Origin: Cyrtodaria siliqua
Lineage: Eukaryota; Mollusca; Bivalvia; Adapedonta; Hiatellidae
DNA: 64,000 nt
Direction: 5' to 3'
Assembly: GCA_037043455.1 (NCBI GenBank)
Contig: JAWPHD010001426.1
Coordinates: 186,001 to 250,000, forward strand
A program made the position numbers and the translations under genes. Positions 31,260 through 44,029 of the stretch are shown here, piece by piece (position 1 is the stretch's first letter; the number at the start of each line of letters is the position of its first letter). Below the pieces are notes generated by a model. That model had not been told where the DNA came from. It made no database searches and worked only from the letters and a program-made list of their open reading frames with translations.

Positions 31260-32750
31260 AAATAACAAAACAAGAAATGTCACTGTAAGTGACAAATGCC
31301 CCCGAAAAGATTTGAAGTATAAGTGACCTTCACCTTGGAACTACGGACCTGGATCTTGCGCACGACACGTCGTCTTGTTATGGTGAACACCTGTGCCAAG
31401 TTATTTGAAAATCCCATAAATGTCAGAGTTATTGACCGGACACGAAATGTCTGGCGGAAAGATTTGATGTATAAGTGTGACCTTGACCTTGGAACTACGG
31501 ACCTGGATTTTGCGCGCGACACGTCTGGTTATGGTGAACACTTGTGCCAAGTTATTTGGAAATCATTCCATAAATGGCAGAGTTATTGACCGGACACGAA
31601 ATGTCTGACGAAAAGATTTGACGTATAAGTGTGACCTTGACCTTGAGCTACGGACCTGGGTTTTTGCTCGCGACACATCGTCTTGTTATATACGTGATCA
31701 CTTGCGCCAAGTTTTTTAACAAGAGCTGTCAGAGGACAGCATAGCTCGACTATTTCGAATTTTCGGAGAACAAGTAATGATACACCCGGCATACCATCAG
31801 AAAAAAAAGTGAAAACAAAGGGGGCGAGCTGTATGTGTCAAGAAGGAAAACATTGAAATTTTCATTAAATCAAGGGCCACAATTTTTCTGTGATGACACG
31901 CAGGTAATTTCATAATAACCCTTTCAAAGGATACATAATGCAAATTTTATAAGTTGAAAATTTGAAGAAAATATGTTAAAAGTATTATGTAAATGCATTT
32001 GACCTTTGACTCTTTGTGACCTTGACCTTTCATCCAATGATCTTGAACTCAATAGATAATAAAGTATGTAAGTTTGATGATGATTGGATAAAAAAAAATT
32101 GAAGTTATTTACATGATAAGAAATGCGGACGTAAACAGTAACCTGAGTCTAAGAGCCTATCAACACGTAAATGCAATCTGTGACCATGAACTTTGACGTA
32201 AAGACCCCGAACAGTCGAGGTAAAAATATCAAATTATTTGTAAAGTTTGACCCAGGAGCTAGGTCCACAAATTTAGGGAAGAAGCCTAGGGTCTACGCTG
32301 GTTGGATGGTTGTATCCGTCTGTTAATGCCCAGTAAGTGTATATATGGTAATAGAGTAGGGATCTCAACTGCCAAGTTTTTTAAAAATCCATGCAGGGGT
32401 TTTGAAGGTACGGTCCGGACACGAATGTCTGACGGAAAGATTTGACGTATAAGTGTGACCTTGACCTTGGAACAACGGACCTGGATCTTCCGCGCGACAC
32501 GTCTAACACGAAATGTCTGACGCAAAGATTTGACGTATATCTGTGACCTTGACCTTTGAGCTACGAACCTGGGTTTTACACGCGATACATCATCTTGTTA
32601 TGGTGATGACTTTTGCCAAGTTTTTTAAAAAATCCATGCAGGGGTTTTGAAGGTACAGTCCGGACACTAAACTGCGGACTGACGGACAGACAGACGGACG
32701 GACGGTGCGATTACTATATGCCCCCGAAACCCTTTCGCGGGTATAAAAAT
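31260..32750. repeat. Composite repeat with about 155-bp tandem units
   Basis: Three units at about 31310-31720 and three partial units at about 32390-32690 share GTGTGACCTTGACCTTGGA, CTACGGACCTGG, CGCGACACGTC and GACCGGACACGAAATGTCTG. The block opens and closes with TGCCCCCGAAA. Between the two sets is a diverged stretch with more TGACCTTGACCTTT-like sites. The open frames are artefacts. Confidence 0.75.
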
Positions 32751-32759
32751 AAGACAGTT

Positions 32760-33582
32760 CAAACAACAACTCGTGTGGATTCTAAATCTTTATATAGTAT
32801 ATATATTGACCTGTAACAGACAACAATGACGTGTAAACACACGGACTCGTACAGATGTTAAATAATTTTATATACAGATATTTTATAAATACAACATTTA
32901 CATCAGTCATGAAATCAATTGATACAATACTTTTATAAATTTACGTAGAATCCATAGTTATAACATTAATATAAGAAGTAAAATATAATAATTGAACAAA
33001 CTGAATGACCAGAACGAATGCATAAAAAGACCGCTATAATCGGTTTTCACTGAAAAGACACAGTAACTGTTGGTAGAGTAATGAATAATGAATTAATAAA
33101 TAATATCATACCAGTATGCTGTAAAGCTATATGTATATATACATGAAGTGTTGCCTGTGACGGTTGAGAACGAGTGATTAAATTGCGGGAAATGTTATTG
33201 TTATAGGTCAATTTGTCCGGTCAATCACTTCTGTCCAATCACCTTCACCCTACCATGACACATAACTGATCTATACTTAGACTTAGGCATCACCAACTAT
33301 TAATAGACACCACACGGACAACAACACAATCTAACGCAACATCTTGGACGCTAACATCTAATAATAAACTTCTATAATAAACTATAAATTAAATCTACTT
33401 ATAAATATTAAACTATAGATATATAAATTCAACCCTGTGACATAATGAAGGCGAAATGAGTCAAAACGTAATATCTAGGCTAATTTCTAAAACGTAGAAA
33501 TCATGCGTAACGTTAATTTCGCGGACAAATATAAAAGCGGACAAAATAAAGACAAGATACAATTTCTAGGCCTAATTTTTAC
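32760..33582. other. Intronic AT-rich stretch
   Basis: No repeats or exons are recognised in this part of the intron between exons 1 and 2 of the integrase-core gene. Confidence 0.4.
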
Positions 33583-34278
33583 CTGCAGCAAAGAATTGTC
33601 AACAGGTTCATACAGTCCCACCGGTATACTTCCCCTAATTCTGTTGACATGTCTCATAACAATTTGTAACCTGTCGAGGGCGTTTTGAAACGTTGTAACT
33701 ACATGGTCATGTAAAGCTCCGACTTGATTACAGGCGCGTAGCCAGGCATACACCCGTACGCCCGGGCGTACGCCTCTTGGAAAAAAATGAGAAAACATAG
33801 TGCCCCAAAAATGCAATAAAAACTGAAGCCTGACTAGGGTGAGACCCATCATTAGAAATTTATAAACATATAAATATCAAAGTTATCAAAACAGATGCCA
33901 TAAAATGGAAATTTCAATCTAAGATATTCATTTTTCGCAACTATATAATTTATTTATCAATCAATAAAAGCCATCATTTTCAGCCCAAAATCGTCAAAAG
34001 CAAAGTGCGCTTAGAGCTTCAGGGGGCGAAGCCCCACGGACCCCCCACCAACCGCTCCTTGGACCCCAATATACGGGCGTATCCTCCAAAATGGTCTAGC
34101 TACGCCCCTGTTGAATGTCATTAGCACGTACATACCGTTGCAGATCATATAACAGTTTTGAAACTTCCTCGAAGAAATCACTAAGAGTCGCGACAGAGGA
34201 ACGTTCAATTCGATCCGGTAGCGAATGATAGATACAAAACAACGTATATACATGTACATATTTTTTACGAACCGACAT
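33583..34278 (-). pseudogene. Integrase-core family gene, exon 1, interrupted by a MITE
   Basis: On the minus strand an ATG at 34278 opens MSVRKKYVHVYTLFC and runs through FEEVSKLLYDLQRYVRANDI to 34111. After a 380-bp insertion the reading resumes at about 33728 with VGALHDHVVTTFQNALDRLQ and ends at GLYEPVDNSLLQ with a good donor (CAG|GTAAAA). The helical N-terminal part is as expected for proteins of this family. The insertion introduces stops, so this allele is broken unless the insert is spliced out. Confidence 0.6.
33731..34110. mobile_element. MITE with CAGGGGCGTAGC termini inside a coding exon
   Basis: The ends are CAGGCGCGTAGCCAGGCATA (left) and the reverse complement of ...GGTCTAGCTACGCCCCTG (right). 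Interior sub-terminal GTACGCCCGGGCGTACGCC and ATATACGGGCGTATCC also mirror each other. Flanks TTGATTA and TTGAATG form an imperfect target duplication. Confidence 0.75.
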
Positions 34279-34471
34279 CTTGAGAGTGAATTCTAGGTTT
34301 GGATAATCACTTACACTTCCGACGTGTATATTACTTTGTACACAGACATCTTTTTAATGTGATTTAAAAAAATGATTTAACAAATAAATGGCGTCATTAT
34401 TACAATAACACATTTAAAGTTTATTTCATAATAATTATGTTCTTCCGATATATCACCTTCATTATGTAGCT

Positions 34472-35842
34472 TTATTTTCTGATTAAATCAAACACCTTGA
34501 TGTGATCGGTATTGTCCATGGTAACAATCAGCCGAGAGTTGACCTTGTCGTAACACAGTGACTGTGGCTGCTGTATCCCGTCTGCCGTAGATAGTATGCT
34601 GCCTATCATTCTCCCGTCGCTGCCTATCTGGATGACGTTGTGAGACGTATAGCCACACACCAGCAGGTTGTTGTTTTCCAGTACACAGACTCCAAAGGCC
34701 GACTTCAGTGACGGGTCGGTGAAGGTTGATTGTCGGTGTCCTTGTCTGTCCACGGTGATCACTCCTTTAACCTCGTCGGCAACGTGGATGTAACTATCAT
34801 CATTACTGACAGCAATATCCTCTAGGCGGGAAAACATTGGTTGTCCTGATGTGTCGTTCTGGAAGGTACGAAGGTGTGTTCCTGTCAGACTGTATACACG
34901 TACTTGTGATGGGACATTGCATGTAACAAACAACTCCCCCTTGCTGACGGCAACATAATTACACAACACACCCACCTTAAAGGATCTCGTGAGAGACAGT
35001 TTACCACCAGTGGATATAAACTGTATCTTGTTGCATCACAGTGCTACTGCTACTTCTGTCGGACTGGTACTACACACGCTCCATGGCTCGCACGGCACGG
35101 TACAGCTGTCCACAACTTGGAATGTCGAGTTCAATAATTTAAGTTTATGGTTGTTAAAGTCACATATCGCAAACGATCCATCATCCATCAGGCATGTACC
35201 GCTTATATCACATCTTTCTTTATCACCACTGACCTTGACGTTGGACTGCTTATGGAGGGTAGCAGAACTGATTGGTCTGGTATCCTTGGCTTGTATGCGT
35301 GGTTTCTCTCCTTTATCGCGGATGTCTCCAATCGACTTCAGATTCATGACGTAATCCGTGATGTCTCTGTTGATAGAATAGTTGAGCTTTTCGGTCTCCT
35401 TTGCCATCTCGCCAAGTAGTTTACTGCCATAAACTGCGTTGCTTTTCCCCTGCTTAACATGCAGAAATACATGAGCCTCGCTGTCTCGTTTGGAAGTTTC
35501 CACGTGTTTAAAGCTGTCGTCAAGTGTTGTAATCATATATTCCAGGCTTTGAATACTGGTGTTGATCGCTTTTGATAACTCTGCATACTGGGCTTGTACT
35601 TCAGCTTTCGCCTTTTTTACCATCTCGTCTAAGTGACCGACTATTTTATCTCTAAACTGATCGATGTCGGTCAGGGACTTGCTCATTTCTCGTCCGATTC
35701 TTTTTAAATCGTCTTGTTTGTGTTTGCTTGTTTTGCGGAGACCAAATTTGATTTTGTTTAGACCATCGACGACGTCTTTGACTTCCTTGCTTGCTTTTAT
35801 ACCAGTAGCCACGTTAGGTATGAAATCAACATCTTCGCATGA
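34472..35842 (-). CDS. B-box/beta-propeller (TRIM2/3/56-like) gene, exon 2, with an in-frame TGA
   Basis: On the minus strand the acceptor TATTATTCAG|GTCATG joins exon 1 in phase, completing the second B-box (HRSCEDVDF). A coiled coil follows (about 35800-35400: SKHKQDDLKRIGREM, MVKKAKAEVQAQYAELSKAI), then a C-terminal six-bladed-propeller-like part (SGTCLMDDGSFAICDFNNHK, later EDIAVSNDDSYIHVADEV and NSRLIVTMDNTDHIKVF). The stop is at 34472. An in-frame TGA at 35036-35038 breaks the frame between VAVAL and NKIQFIS; the frame continues unchanged after it. In related proteins such architecture serves RNA or protein binding in innate defence or ubiquitination; no RING is present here. The gene may be recently inactivated or translated with readthrough. 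Confidence 0.8.
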
Positions 35843-38800
35843 CCTGAATAATACAAGGTTTAAATTGATTAGTTAAAGATGCCTTTAGGCAAACTAATAC
35901 TAATTTCAAACAACCACCATATCGGCATGACCTGATAATACGGTAGTAGATGCCTACACGCAAACCAATATCAAACAATCAGCATATCGGCATGACCTGA
36001 TAATACGGGGTAGTAATTGCCTATACGCAAACTAATATCAAACAATCAGCATATCGGCATGACCTGATAATACGGGGTAGTAGATGCCTATACGCAAACT
36101 AGTATCAAACAATCAGCATATCGGCATGACCTGATAATACGGGGTAGTAGATGCCTATACGCAAACTAGTATCAAGCAATCAGCGTATCGACATGACCTA
36201 TAATAGGGGTAGTAGATGCCTTTACGCAAACTAATATCAAGCAATCAGCATAACGACATGACCTGATAATACTAGGCAGTAGATGCCTATACGTAAACTA
36301 TTATCAAACAATCAGCATATCGGCATGACCTGATAATACGAGGTAGTAGATGCCTATGCGTAAACTAATATCAAACAATCAGAATATCGTCATGACCTGA
36401 TAATACGGGGTAGTAGATGCCTATACGCAAACTAATATCAAACAATCAGCATATCGGCATGACCTGATAATACGAGGTAGTAGATGCCTATACGCAAACT
36501 AATATCAAACAATCAGAATATCGTCATGACCTGATAATACGGGGTAGTAGATGCCTATACGCAAACTAGTATCAAGCAATCAGCATATCGACATGACCTG
36601 ATAATACGGGGTAGTAGATGTCTTTACGCAAACTAATATCAAGCCATCAGCATAACGACATGACCTGATAATACGAGGCAGTAGATGCCTATACGTAAAC
36701 TAATATCAAACAATCAGCATATCGGCATGACCTGATAATACGAGGTAGTAGATGCCTATACGCAAACTAATATCAAACAATCAGCATATCGGCATGACCT
36801 GATAATACGGGGTAGTAGATGCCTATACGCAAACTAGTATCAAACAATCAGCATATCGGCATGACCTGATAATACGGGGTAGTAGATGCCTATACGCAAA
36901 CTAGTATCAAGCAATCAGCATATCGACATGACCTGATAATAGGGGTAGTAGATGCCTTTACGCAAACTAATATCAAGCAATCAGCATAACGACATGACCT
37001 GATAATACGAGGCAGTAGATGCCTATACGTAAACTAATATCAAACAATCAGCATATCGGCATGACCTGATAATACGAGGTAGTAGATGCCTATGCGTAAA
37101 CTAATATCAAACAATCAGAATATCGTCATGACCTGATAATACGGGGTAGTAGATGCCTATACGCAAACTAATATCAAACAATCAGCATATCGGCATGACC
37201 TGATAATACGAGGTAGTAGATGCCTATACGCAAACTAATATCAAACAATCAGAATATCGTCATGACCTGATAATACGGGGTAGTAGATGCCTATACGCAA
37301 ACTAGTATCAAGCAATCAGCATATCGACATGACCTGATAATACGGGGTAGTAGATGTCTTTACGCAAACTAATATCAAGCCATCAGCATAACGACATGAC
37401 CTGATAATACGAGGCAGTAGATGCCTATACGTAAACTAATATCAAACAATCAGCATATCGGCATGACCTGATAATACGAGGTAGTAGATGCCTATACGCA
37501 AACTAATATCAAACAATCAGAATATCGTCATGACCTGATAATACGGGGTAGTAGATGCCTATACGCAAACTAATATCAAACAATCAGCATATCGGCATGA
37601 CCTGATAATACGAGTTAGTAGATGCCTATACGCAAACTAATATCAAACAATCAGAATATCGTCATGACCTGATAATACGGGGTAGTAGATGCCTATACGC
37701 AAACTAGTATCAAGCAATCAGCATATCGACATGACCTGATAATACGGGGTAGTAGATGTCTTTACGCAAACTAATATCAAGCCATCAGCATAACGACATG
37801 ACCTGATAATACGAGGCAGTAGATGCCTATACGTAAACTAATATCAAACAATCAGCATATCGGCATGACCTGATAATACGAGGTAGTAGATGCCTATACG
37901 CAAACTAATATCAAACAATCAGAATATCGTCCTGACCTGATAATAGGGGGTAGTAGATGCCTATACGCAAACTAATATCAAACAATCAGCATATCGGCAT
38001 GACCTGATAATACGAGGTAGTAGATGCCTATACGCAAACTAATATCAAACAATCAGAATATCGTCATGACCTGATAATACGGGGTAGTAGATGTCTTTAC
38101 GCAAACTAATATCAAGCCATCAGCATAACGACATGACCTGATAATACGAGGCAGTAGATGCCTATACGTAAACTAATATCAAACAATCAGCATATCGGCA
38201 TGACCTGATAATACGAGGTAGTAGATGCCTATACGCAAACTAATATCAAACAATCAGAATATCGTCATGACCTGATAATACGGGGTAGTAGATGCCTATA
38301 CGCAAACTAATATCAAACAATCAGCATATCGGCATGACCTGATAATACGAGGTAGTAGATGCCTATGCGTAAACTAATATCAAACAATCAGAATATCGTC
38401 ATGACCTGATAATACGGGGTAGTAGATGCCTATACGCAAACTAATATCAAACAATCAGCATATCGGCATGACCTGATAATACGAGGTAGTAGATGCCTAT
38501 ACGCAAACTAATATCAAACAATCAGAATATCGTCATGACCTGATAATACGGGGTAGTAGATGCCTATACGCAAACTAGTATCAAGCAATCAGCATATCGA
38601 CATGACCTAATAATACGGGGTAGTAGATGTCTTTACGCAAACTAATATCAAGCCATCAGCATAACGACATGACCTGATAATACGAGGCAGTAGATGTCTA
38701 TACGTAAACTAATATCAAACAATCAGCATATCGGCATGACCTGATAATACGAGGTAGTAGATGCCTATACGCAAACTAATATCAAACAATCAGAATATCG

Positions 38801-40565
38801 TCATGACCTGATAATACGGGGTAGTAGATGCCTATACGCAAACTAATATCAAACAATCAGCATATCGGCATGACCTGATAATACGAGTTAGTAGATGCCT
38901 ATACGCAAACTAATATCAAACAATCAGAATATCGTCATGACCTGATAATACGGGGTAGTAGATGCCTATACGCAAACTAGTATCAAGCAATCAGCATATC
39001 GACATGACCTGATAATACGGGGTAGTAGATGACTTTACGCAAACTAATATCAAGCCATCAGCATAACGACATGACCTGATAATACGAGGCAGTAGATGCC
39101 TATACGTAAACTAATATCAAACAATCAGCATATCGGCATGACCTGATAATACGAGGTAGTAGATGCCTATACGCAAACTAATATCAAACAATCAGAATAT
39201 CGTCATGACCTGATAATAGGGGGTAGTAGATGCCTATACGCAAACTAATATCAAACAATCAGCATATCGGCATGACCTGATAATACGAGGTAGAAGATGC
39301 CTATACGCAAACTAATATCAAACAATCAGAATATCGTCATGACCTGATAATACGGGGTAGTAGATGCCTATACGCAAACTAATATCAAACAATCAGTATA
39401 TCGGCATGACCTGATAATACGAGGTAGTAGATGCCTATACGCAAACTAATATCAAACAATCAGCATATCGGCATGACCTGATAGTACGAAGTAGTAGATG
39501 CCTACACGCAAACTAATATCAAACAATCAGCATATCGACATGACCTGATAATACGAGGTAGTAGATGCCTATACGCAAACTAGTATCAAGCAATCAGCAT
39601 GACGACATGACCTGATAATACGAGGCAGTAGAGTTTTATACGCAAACTAATATCAAACAATCGGCATATCGGCATGACCTGATAATACGGGGTAGTAATT
39701 GTCTATACGCAAACTAATATCAAACAATCAGCATATCGGCATGACCTGATAATACGGGGTAGTAGATGCCTATACGCAAACTAATATCAAACAATCAGCA
39801 TATCGGCATGACCTGATAATACGGGGTAGTAGATGCCTATACGCAAACTAGTATCAAGCAATCGGCATATCGGCATGACCTGATAATACGAGGTAGTAGA
39901 TGCCTATACGCAAACTAATATCAAACAATCAGCATATCGGCATGACCTGATAGTACGAAGTAGTAGATGCTACACGCAAACTAATATCAAACAATCAGCA
40001 TATCGACATGACCTGATAATACGAGGTAGTAGATGCCTATACGCAAACTAGTATCAAGCAATCAGCATAACGACATGACCTGATAATACAAGGCAGTAGA
40101 GTTTTATACGCAAACCAATATCAAACAATCAGCATATCGACATGACCTGATAATACGAGGCAGTAGATGCCTATACGTAAACTAATATCAAACAATCAGA
40201 ATATCGTCATGACCTGATAATACGGGGTAGGAATTGCCTATACGCAAACTAATATCAAACAATCAGCATATCGGCATGACCTGATAATACGGGGTAGTAG
40301 ATGCCTATACGCAAACTAATATCAAACAATCAGCATATCGGCATGAACTGATAATATGAGGTAGTAGATGCCTATACGCAAACTAATATCAAACAATCAG
40401 CATATCGGCATGACCTGATAGTACGAGGTAGTAGATGCCTACACGCAAACTAATATCAAACAATCAGCATATCGACATGACCTGATTATATGAGGTAGTA
40501 GATGCCTAAACGCACAATCAGCATATCGTCATGACCTGATAGTACGAGGTAGTAGATGCATATAA
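35843..40565. repeat. 67-bp minisatellite, about 70 copies, filling the B-box gene intron
   Basis: The unit is GCATGACCTGATAATACGAG + GTAGTAGATGCCTATACGCA + AACTAATATCAAACAATCAG + CATATCG (67 bp). Spacing was checked at 35991 and 36058. Variant units (GTCATGACC, AGGCAGTAG, GATGTCTTTACG, AAGCCATCAGCATAACG) recur at multiples of 67 bp, e.g. near 36644, 37379, 37781, 38113, 38648 and 39052, indicating higher-order amplification. The first units grade into the true intron/exon border at 35821-35860, whose sequence they resemble. Confidence 0.95.
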
Positions 40566-40800
40566 GCAGTGTAATGATATAAGCCAGTTACCAACATTCG
40601 CTTCGGTTCTAAATAACCGCTTGTACGCACGCGATATAGTGATGCCGACGGAAGAAGTTAAGTAAAAATGTCTGCCAAAAAAAACGAAAAAACGACGAAA
40701 CTCAATGGCACCGGTGAGGCTTGAACTCGGGTCATCCGGATTTGAAGTCCACCTCGTTACCCACTGAGCCACACGGACTATTCCATGGACTTTTTTTTGA
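40566..40800 (-). mobile_element. tRNA-derived SINE (minus strand)
   Basis: The minus strand reads GTGTGGCTCAGTGGGTAACG (A box) and CCCGAGTTCAAGCCTCACCG (B box) at 40700-40785, then a body with an A/T-rich stretch to about 40566. The anticodon-position triplet reads TCA. It is a SINE head rather than a functional tRNA because the arms pair poorly. It lies in the intron of the B-box gene, next to the minisatellite. Confidence 0.65.
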
Positions 40801-41148
40801 AGTAAAAAACGTCTGCTATAAAAGTATTCCTTCTGCTATTACGTTCACATCAATTGTGTCGAATTACTGTCATGTACTATATGGTTGACATTGCTCATGC
40901 CAACAATATGCGTTTGGCTGAACATTTCACTTGACCATACCCCATCCGTTTTTGATAAGAAAAGAAAGAAGGATGACTGGCCTCTTAATCAATCGACTGC
41001 CCATCACAGTAGTAGCTAGGATACTAACATACTCCTTACCTACCCATGGGTTAATGTTTGGTCTGTTAAGCGCAAATATTATTTAAGTGTAGGGCTTGCA
41101 AGTGTCTCATTTGAGCATTTGAGCAGATTTGGTTTGCTCTTCGTATAG

Positions 41149-41423
41149 CGGGATAGCGGCTATGAAGAGGAAGGTAGCGTAGCGACCGTCTATCGCTTAA
41201 GCCGGTAATAGGAGGCTTGAGAGGTGTTGCATTTTATAATTACCTCTCTCGAACAGACTCAATAAAACCTAGTCTGCTACTTTTCTCTCTTGTTTGTGTT
41301 TGTTGCTTCCAAGGAATACCTTTTCAGTATTTATTCTTAATTAAGAAACAGATAGGTAGGGAGCGTAGTGACCGACCACGTTTTTTAATAATGAAGATTT
41401 CTCTTCGTAGCCTCTATCCAGCT
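41149..41423. repeat. Foldback family copy with GGATAG-GAAGAG arms
   Basis: GGATAGCGGCTATGAAGAGG at the left faces CTCTTCGTAGCCTCTATCC at the right. The interior has GGTAGCGTAGCGACCG and GGGAGCGTAGTGACCG as direct copies. Related to 45009-45130 and 43785-43855. Confidence 0.55.
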
Positions 41424-41503
41424 TAGTGTTTCCCACAGGTGTGTCGATAGTTTCTTTATAGGTCACAGTCTTGACCGTGAAGAGTGTTGGTAGTAAAATA
41501 TGC

Positions 41504-41640
41504 ATTAATAATTGGTGCAAGTATGAAACTCTGAGGTGATTGATTGAAGATGTTGAAAATGTAGGTTAAACTCTGTAGTGTAGTTAAGTGTTTACCCAAC
41601 TTTTTCAACAGGTTTTCAAATACTTGCACCAATAATTCAT
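41504..41640. repeat. Short element with ATAATTGGTGCAAGTAT inverted ends
   Basis: TAATAATTGGTGCAAGTAT at the left faces ATACTTGCACCAATAATT at the right, 137 bp in all, with TTAAACTCTGTAGTGTAGTT inside. Diverged versions occur in the 43.6-43.95 kb region. Confidence 0.6.
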
Positions 41641-41895
41641 GTAGAGGGCGTCTAGGTATTTTATCGATAAAACGTGTACTCTATGGCAGAACATGATAAT
41701 ACATTCGATAAAATACAATCCTTTATAGAAATAAATTAAAGGTTGAAATTGTTTAATAACTAATATAAAGTTTAGTAGAATTCAGCTTCCATCCGTACAG
41801 AGACGTAATAAACTACTTCTTAACTGATCCGTACGAGTATATTCGAAGAACCCCGCTTTTTAATTCCATGCAATGTAATAAGATTAAAATGTGCC

Positions 41896-42254
41896 TACCT
41901 GTGATTTAAGGCAATGCACACTCCACAAGAAACAACGTCGTGGTTGCCACAATACATGTTCACCACTTCTGTCCCATGAACATTACATTTCTCCTTGATT
42001 AAGACCGGAGACGCCTGGGGACCTCGGGTCCTCATTTCTTCCTTTTCCAGGATCTTATGTCCCCTCATCGCTTGGAACTTATTGTGATCCCGTAAACATT
42101 TTGAACACAAGTTTTCTCCGCACTCCACACAAGCATGTAGGGCTTCTTCATGTCTGCCATCAGTCTCACACGGAGAACAAGAAAAGTCATAAACAGCGTC
42201 CGACCCTCTCTCCACCGACCGCGAAAATCGTCCGCCGACCGACGCCATTTTCAT
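41896..42254 (-). CDS. B-box/beta-propeller gene, exon 1 (two B-boxes)
   Basis: The minus-strand ATG at 42254 (a second in-frame ATG two codons on) opens MKMASVGGRF. B-box 1 spans FSCSPCETDGRHEEALHACV to HNKFQAMRGHKIL with its Cys/His ligands. B-box 2 starts at EKCNVHGTEVVNMYC and reaches CIALNH before the donor CACAG|GTAGGC, where exon 2 completes it. There is no RING before the B-boxes, as in many bivalve relatives. Zinc-binding residues are all present, so this exon looks intact. The intron of about 6 kb is mostly minisatellite. Exon phase (2) agrees with exon 2. Confidence 0.85.
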
Positions 42255-43784
42255 GTGCTCGTTATAAGTAAGTTAACCTATAATTTCCAAGATATTTGTC
42301 GACCCACTACCCTAGTTTACTTCCTAGTAGGCTGGTACCCCTGCCCCTCATTTCGAAATTATCTTCGCATTGAAATAACGAATGTTGAGCAAGGTACCAG
42401 ACATACATACTGATAGACTAGGTGTGTACATGCGTACCTGGGATAAAGTTTATTTAAGACCTAGCTATACTATTGAGCGTTATCGACACACTGGCATAAT
42501 TTATGACACATACTCAACCTTGACAGATATGTATATATATATACATGCATACTGTATCTATTATTGGGTCCCAAGTCAATTGTTGGGTCTTCAGAATGAC
42601 CCAACATTTACGGAATAAATCTCATTTTAGAGACCCAGCAATTGATCACTTGAGAACAAACCGTTTTTTTTTAATCCACCAGTTGATGTAAAACAAAAAT
42701 AGCATTGCATACTACACATACACTCGTTATCCGAGATTCGTACATGTATTAGGTTAAAGGGACTGCAGACGATCTGCAAGAATGATTGGCGTCATGAAAA
42801 CTCTCATAATGTGCTTCAGAAAGAAATGTGCAACCGCTGCGGGTTCGAATCCCACTGGGAGCTCGACTTGTAAGTGAGGAAGTGTCGATTCTTACGGATG
42901 GCGGGAGTTGTACAGTACTGGTTCTACTCAAGAAAAGTGGAAGGTATACCCGACGACTCGGCTGTGTTTTTTTGCTAAGTCATGAATATTAATTTAAATT
43001 GCGATTATATATAGCTAACACTTGTACATACATATATAGTTCAACATATATAGTTCAAATAAAGCGTACACAAAATATTCAAAATATTGAGTCGTGAAGT
43101 CTGGACGATTTCATTAAGTCTGGACGATTTCATTTGGTAAAATCAGGTAAAACTACACACGTGACTGAATGTTGGCATTCTTTGAAAAGATTATATTCCG
43201 TTGCGCTGCATATGACCCAATGGCGCAGTGGCTAGCGATGACATTTTTAAAACGGGTAACTTTGGCTGTTGTGGGTTCGAGACCCATATGCATATGCGGT
43301 ATACCTTTTATCTTGTTTTTGTGTTTAATTATGTTTGTAAATGTAATAGTTTAAGTAAATAACATGTATTCTCTTCTTCTATAATTTTTATTTTTTGTTA
43401 AATATGCTGGAAAATGACGTTAAACACCAAACAAATCAATGTCCATACAAAACAGAGAAAACAATTAATAAAGAAATATAGATCTAAATTTAGATGATAG
43501 TGACAGCTAAACTAAGATTGTTATGAACATTATTCGTATTATATGCATTAGGCTTTATATTAACATGTCTTTAGCAAGTAGTACTGAAAGGCGCTCGATG
43601 TTGTCAGATCGCCGAAACTAAATTTAGTGTTTACTCAAAACATGTAAGTTAACCAATCAGTTACCTCAGATTGTCAAATACTTGTACCATTTATATAATA
43701 TTTATGAAGATTTTACTACAAGTTGTCTTCGCGATTAAGAGCGTGACCTATATAGAGATTATCTATAAAGCCTATGGAAAACAC
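42255..43784. other. Upstream region of the B-box gene with tRNA-like pieces
   Basis: No protein gene is recognised. A B box (GGGTTCGAATCCCACTGGGA) at about 42840 belongs to a SINE-like stretch (42755-42960), and a tRNA-like fragment with TGGCGCAGTGGCTAGCG and GTGGGTTCGAGACCCATA lies at 43219-43292. GTCTGGACGATTTCATT is duplicated at about 43100 and 43119. A promoter for the minus-strand gene should lie within the first few hundred bases; no TATA box stands out. Confidence 0.45.
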
Positions 43785-43855
43785 TAAGTCGGATAGTGGC
43801 TCTGAAAGAAATCTTCACCATAGCCTCTATGCTATACATAGCATTTAGTGTTTAT
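43785..43855. repeat. Short foldback with AAACACTAA ends
   Basis: AAACACTAAGTCGGATAG and its mirror (ATAGCATTTAGTGTTT) flank TGAAAGAAATCTTCACCATA then GCCTCTAT. It shares the GAAATCTTCACC and AGCCTCTAT phrases with the foldback at 45009-45130. Confidence 0.5.
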
Positions 43856-43970
43856 CCTAATTTTTAAACCAATCAGATGGCTCAGAATTGCAAACACTGG
43901 CGACAAAATGTTCATGAAGAATTTACTACCAGCGTTCTTCACAGGTTCGAGCGTAACCTATTATAAGTTA

Positions 43971-44029
43971 TTGGGTTTGTTACTGACCCCTTACAGAAAT
44001 TTCTGAAGGCGGTCAGTTAGAAACCCAAA
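43971..44029. repeat. Foldback palindrome 4
   Basis: TTGGGTTTGTTACTGACCCC then TTACAG pairs with CTGAAGGCGGTCAGTTAGAA then ACCCAA around AAATTT. A cluster with TGACGTCA, AACGTCA and ACGTCATGACG follows at 44096-44155. Confidence 0.75.

Noticed and set aside
43169..43354. 61-codon plus-strand frame
   Set aside because: It overlaps a tRNA-like fragment and has no domain or splice context.
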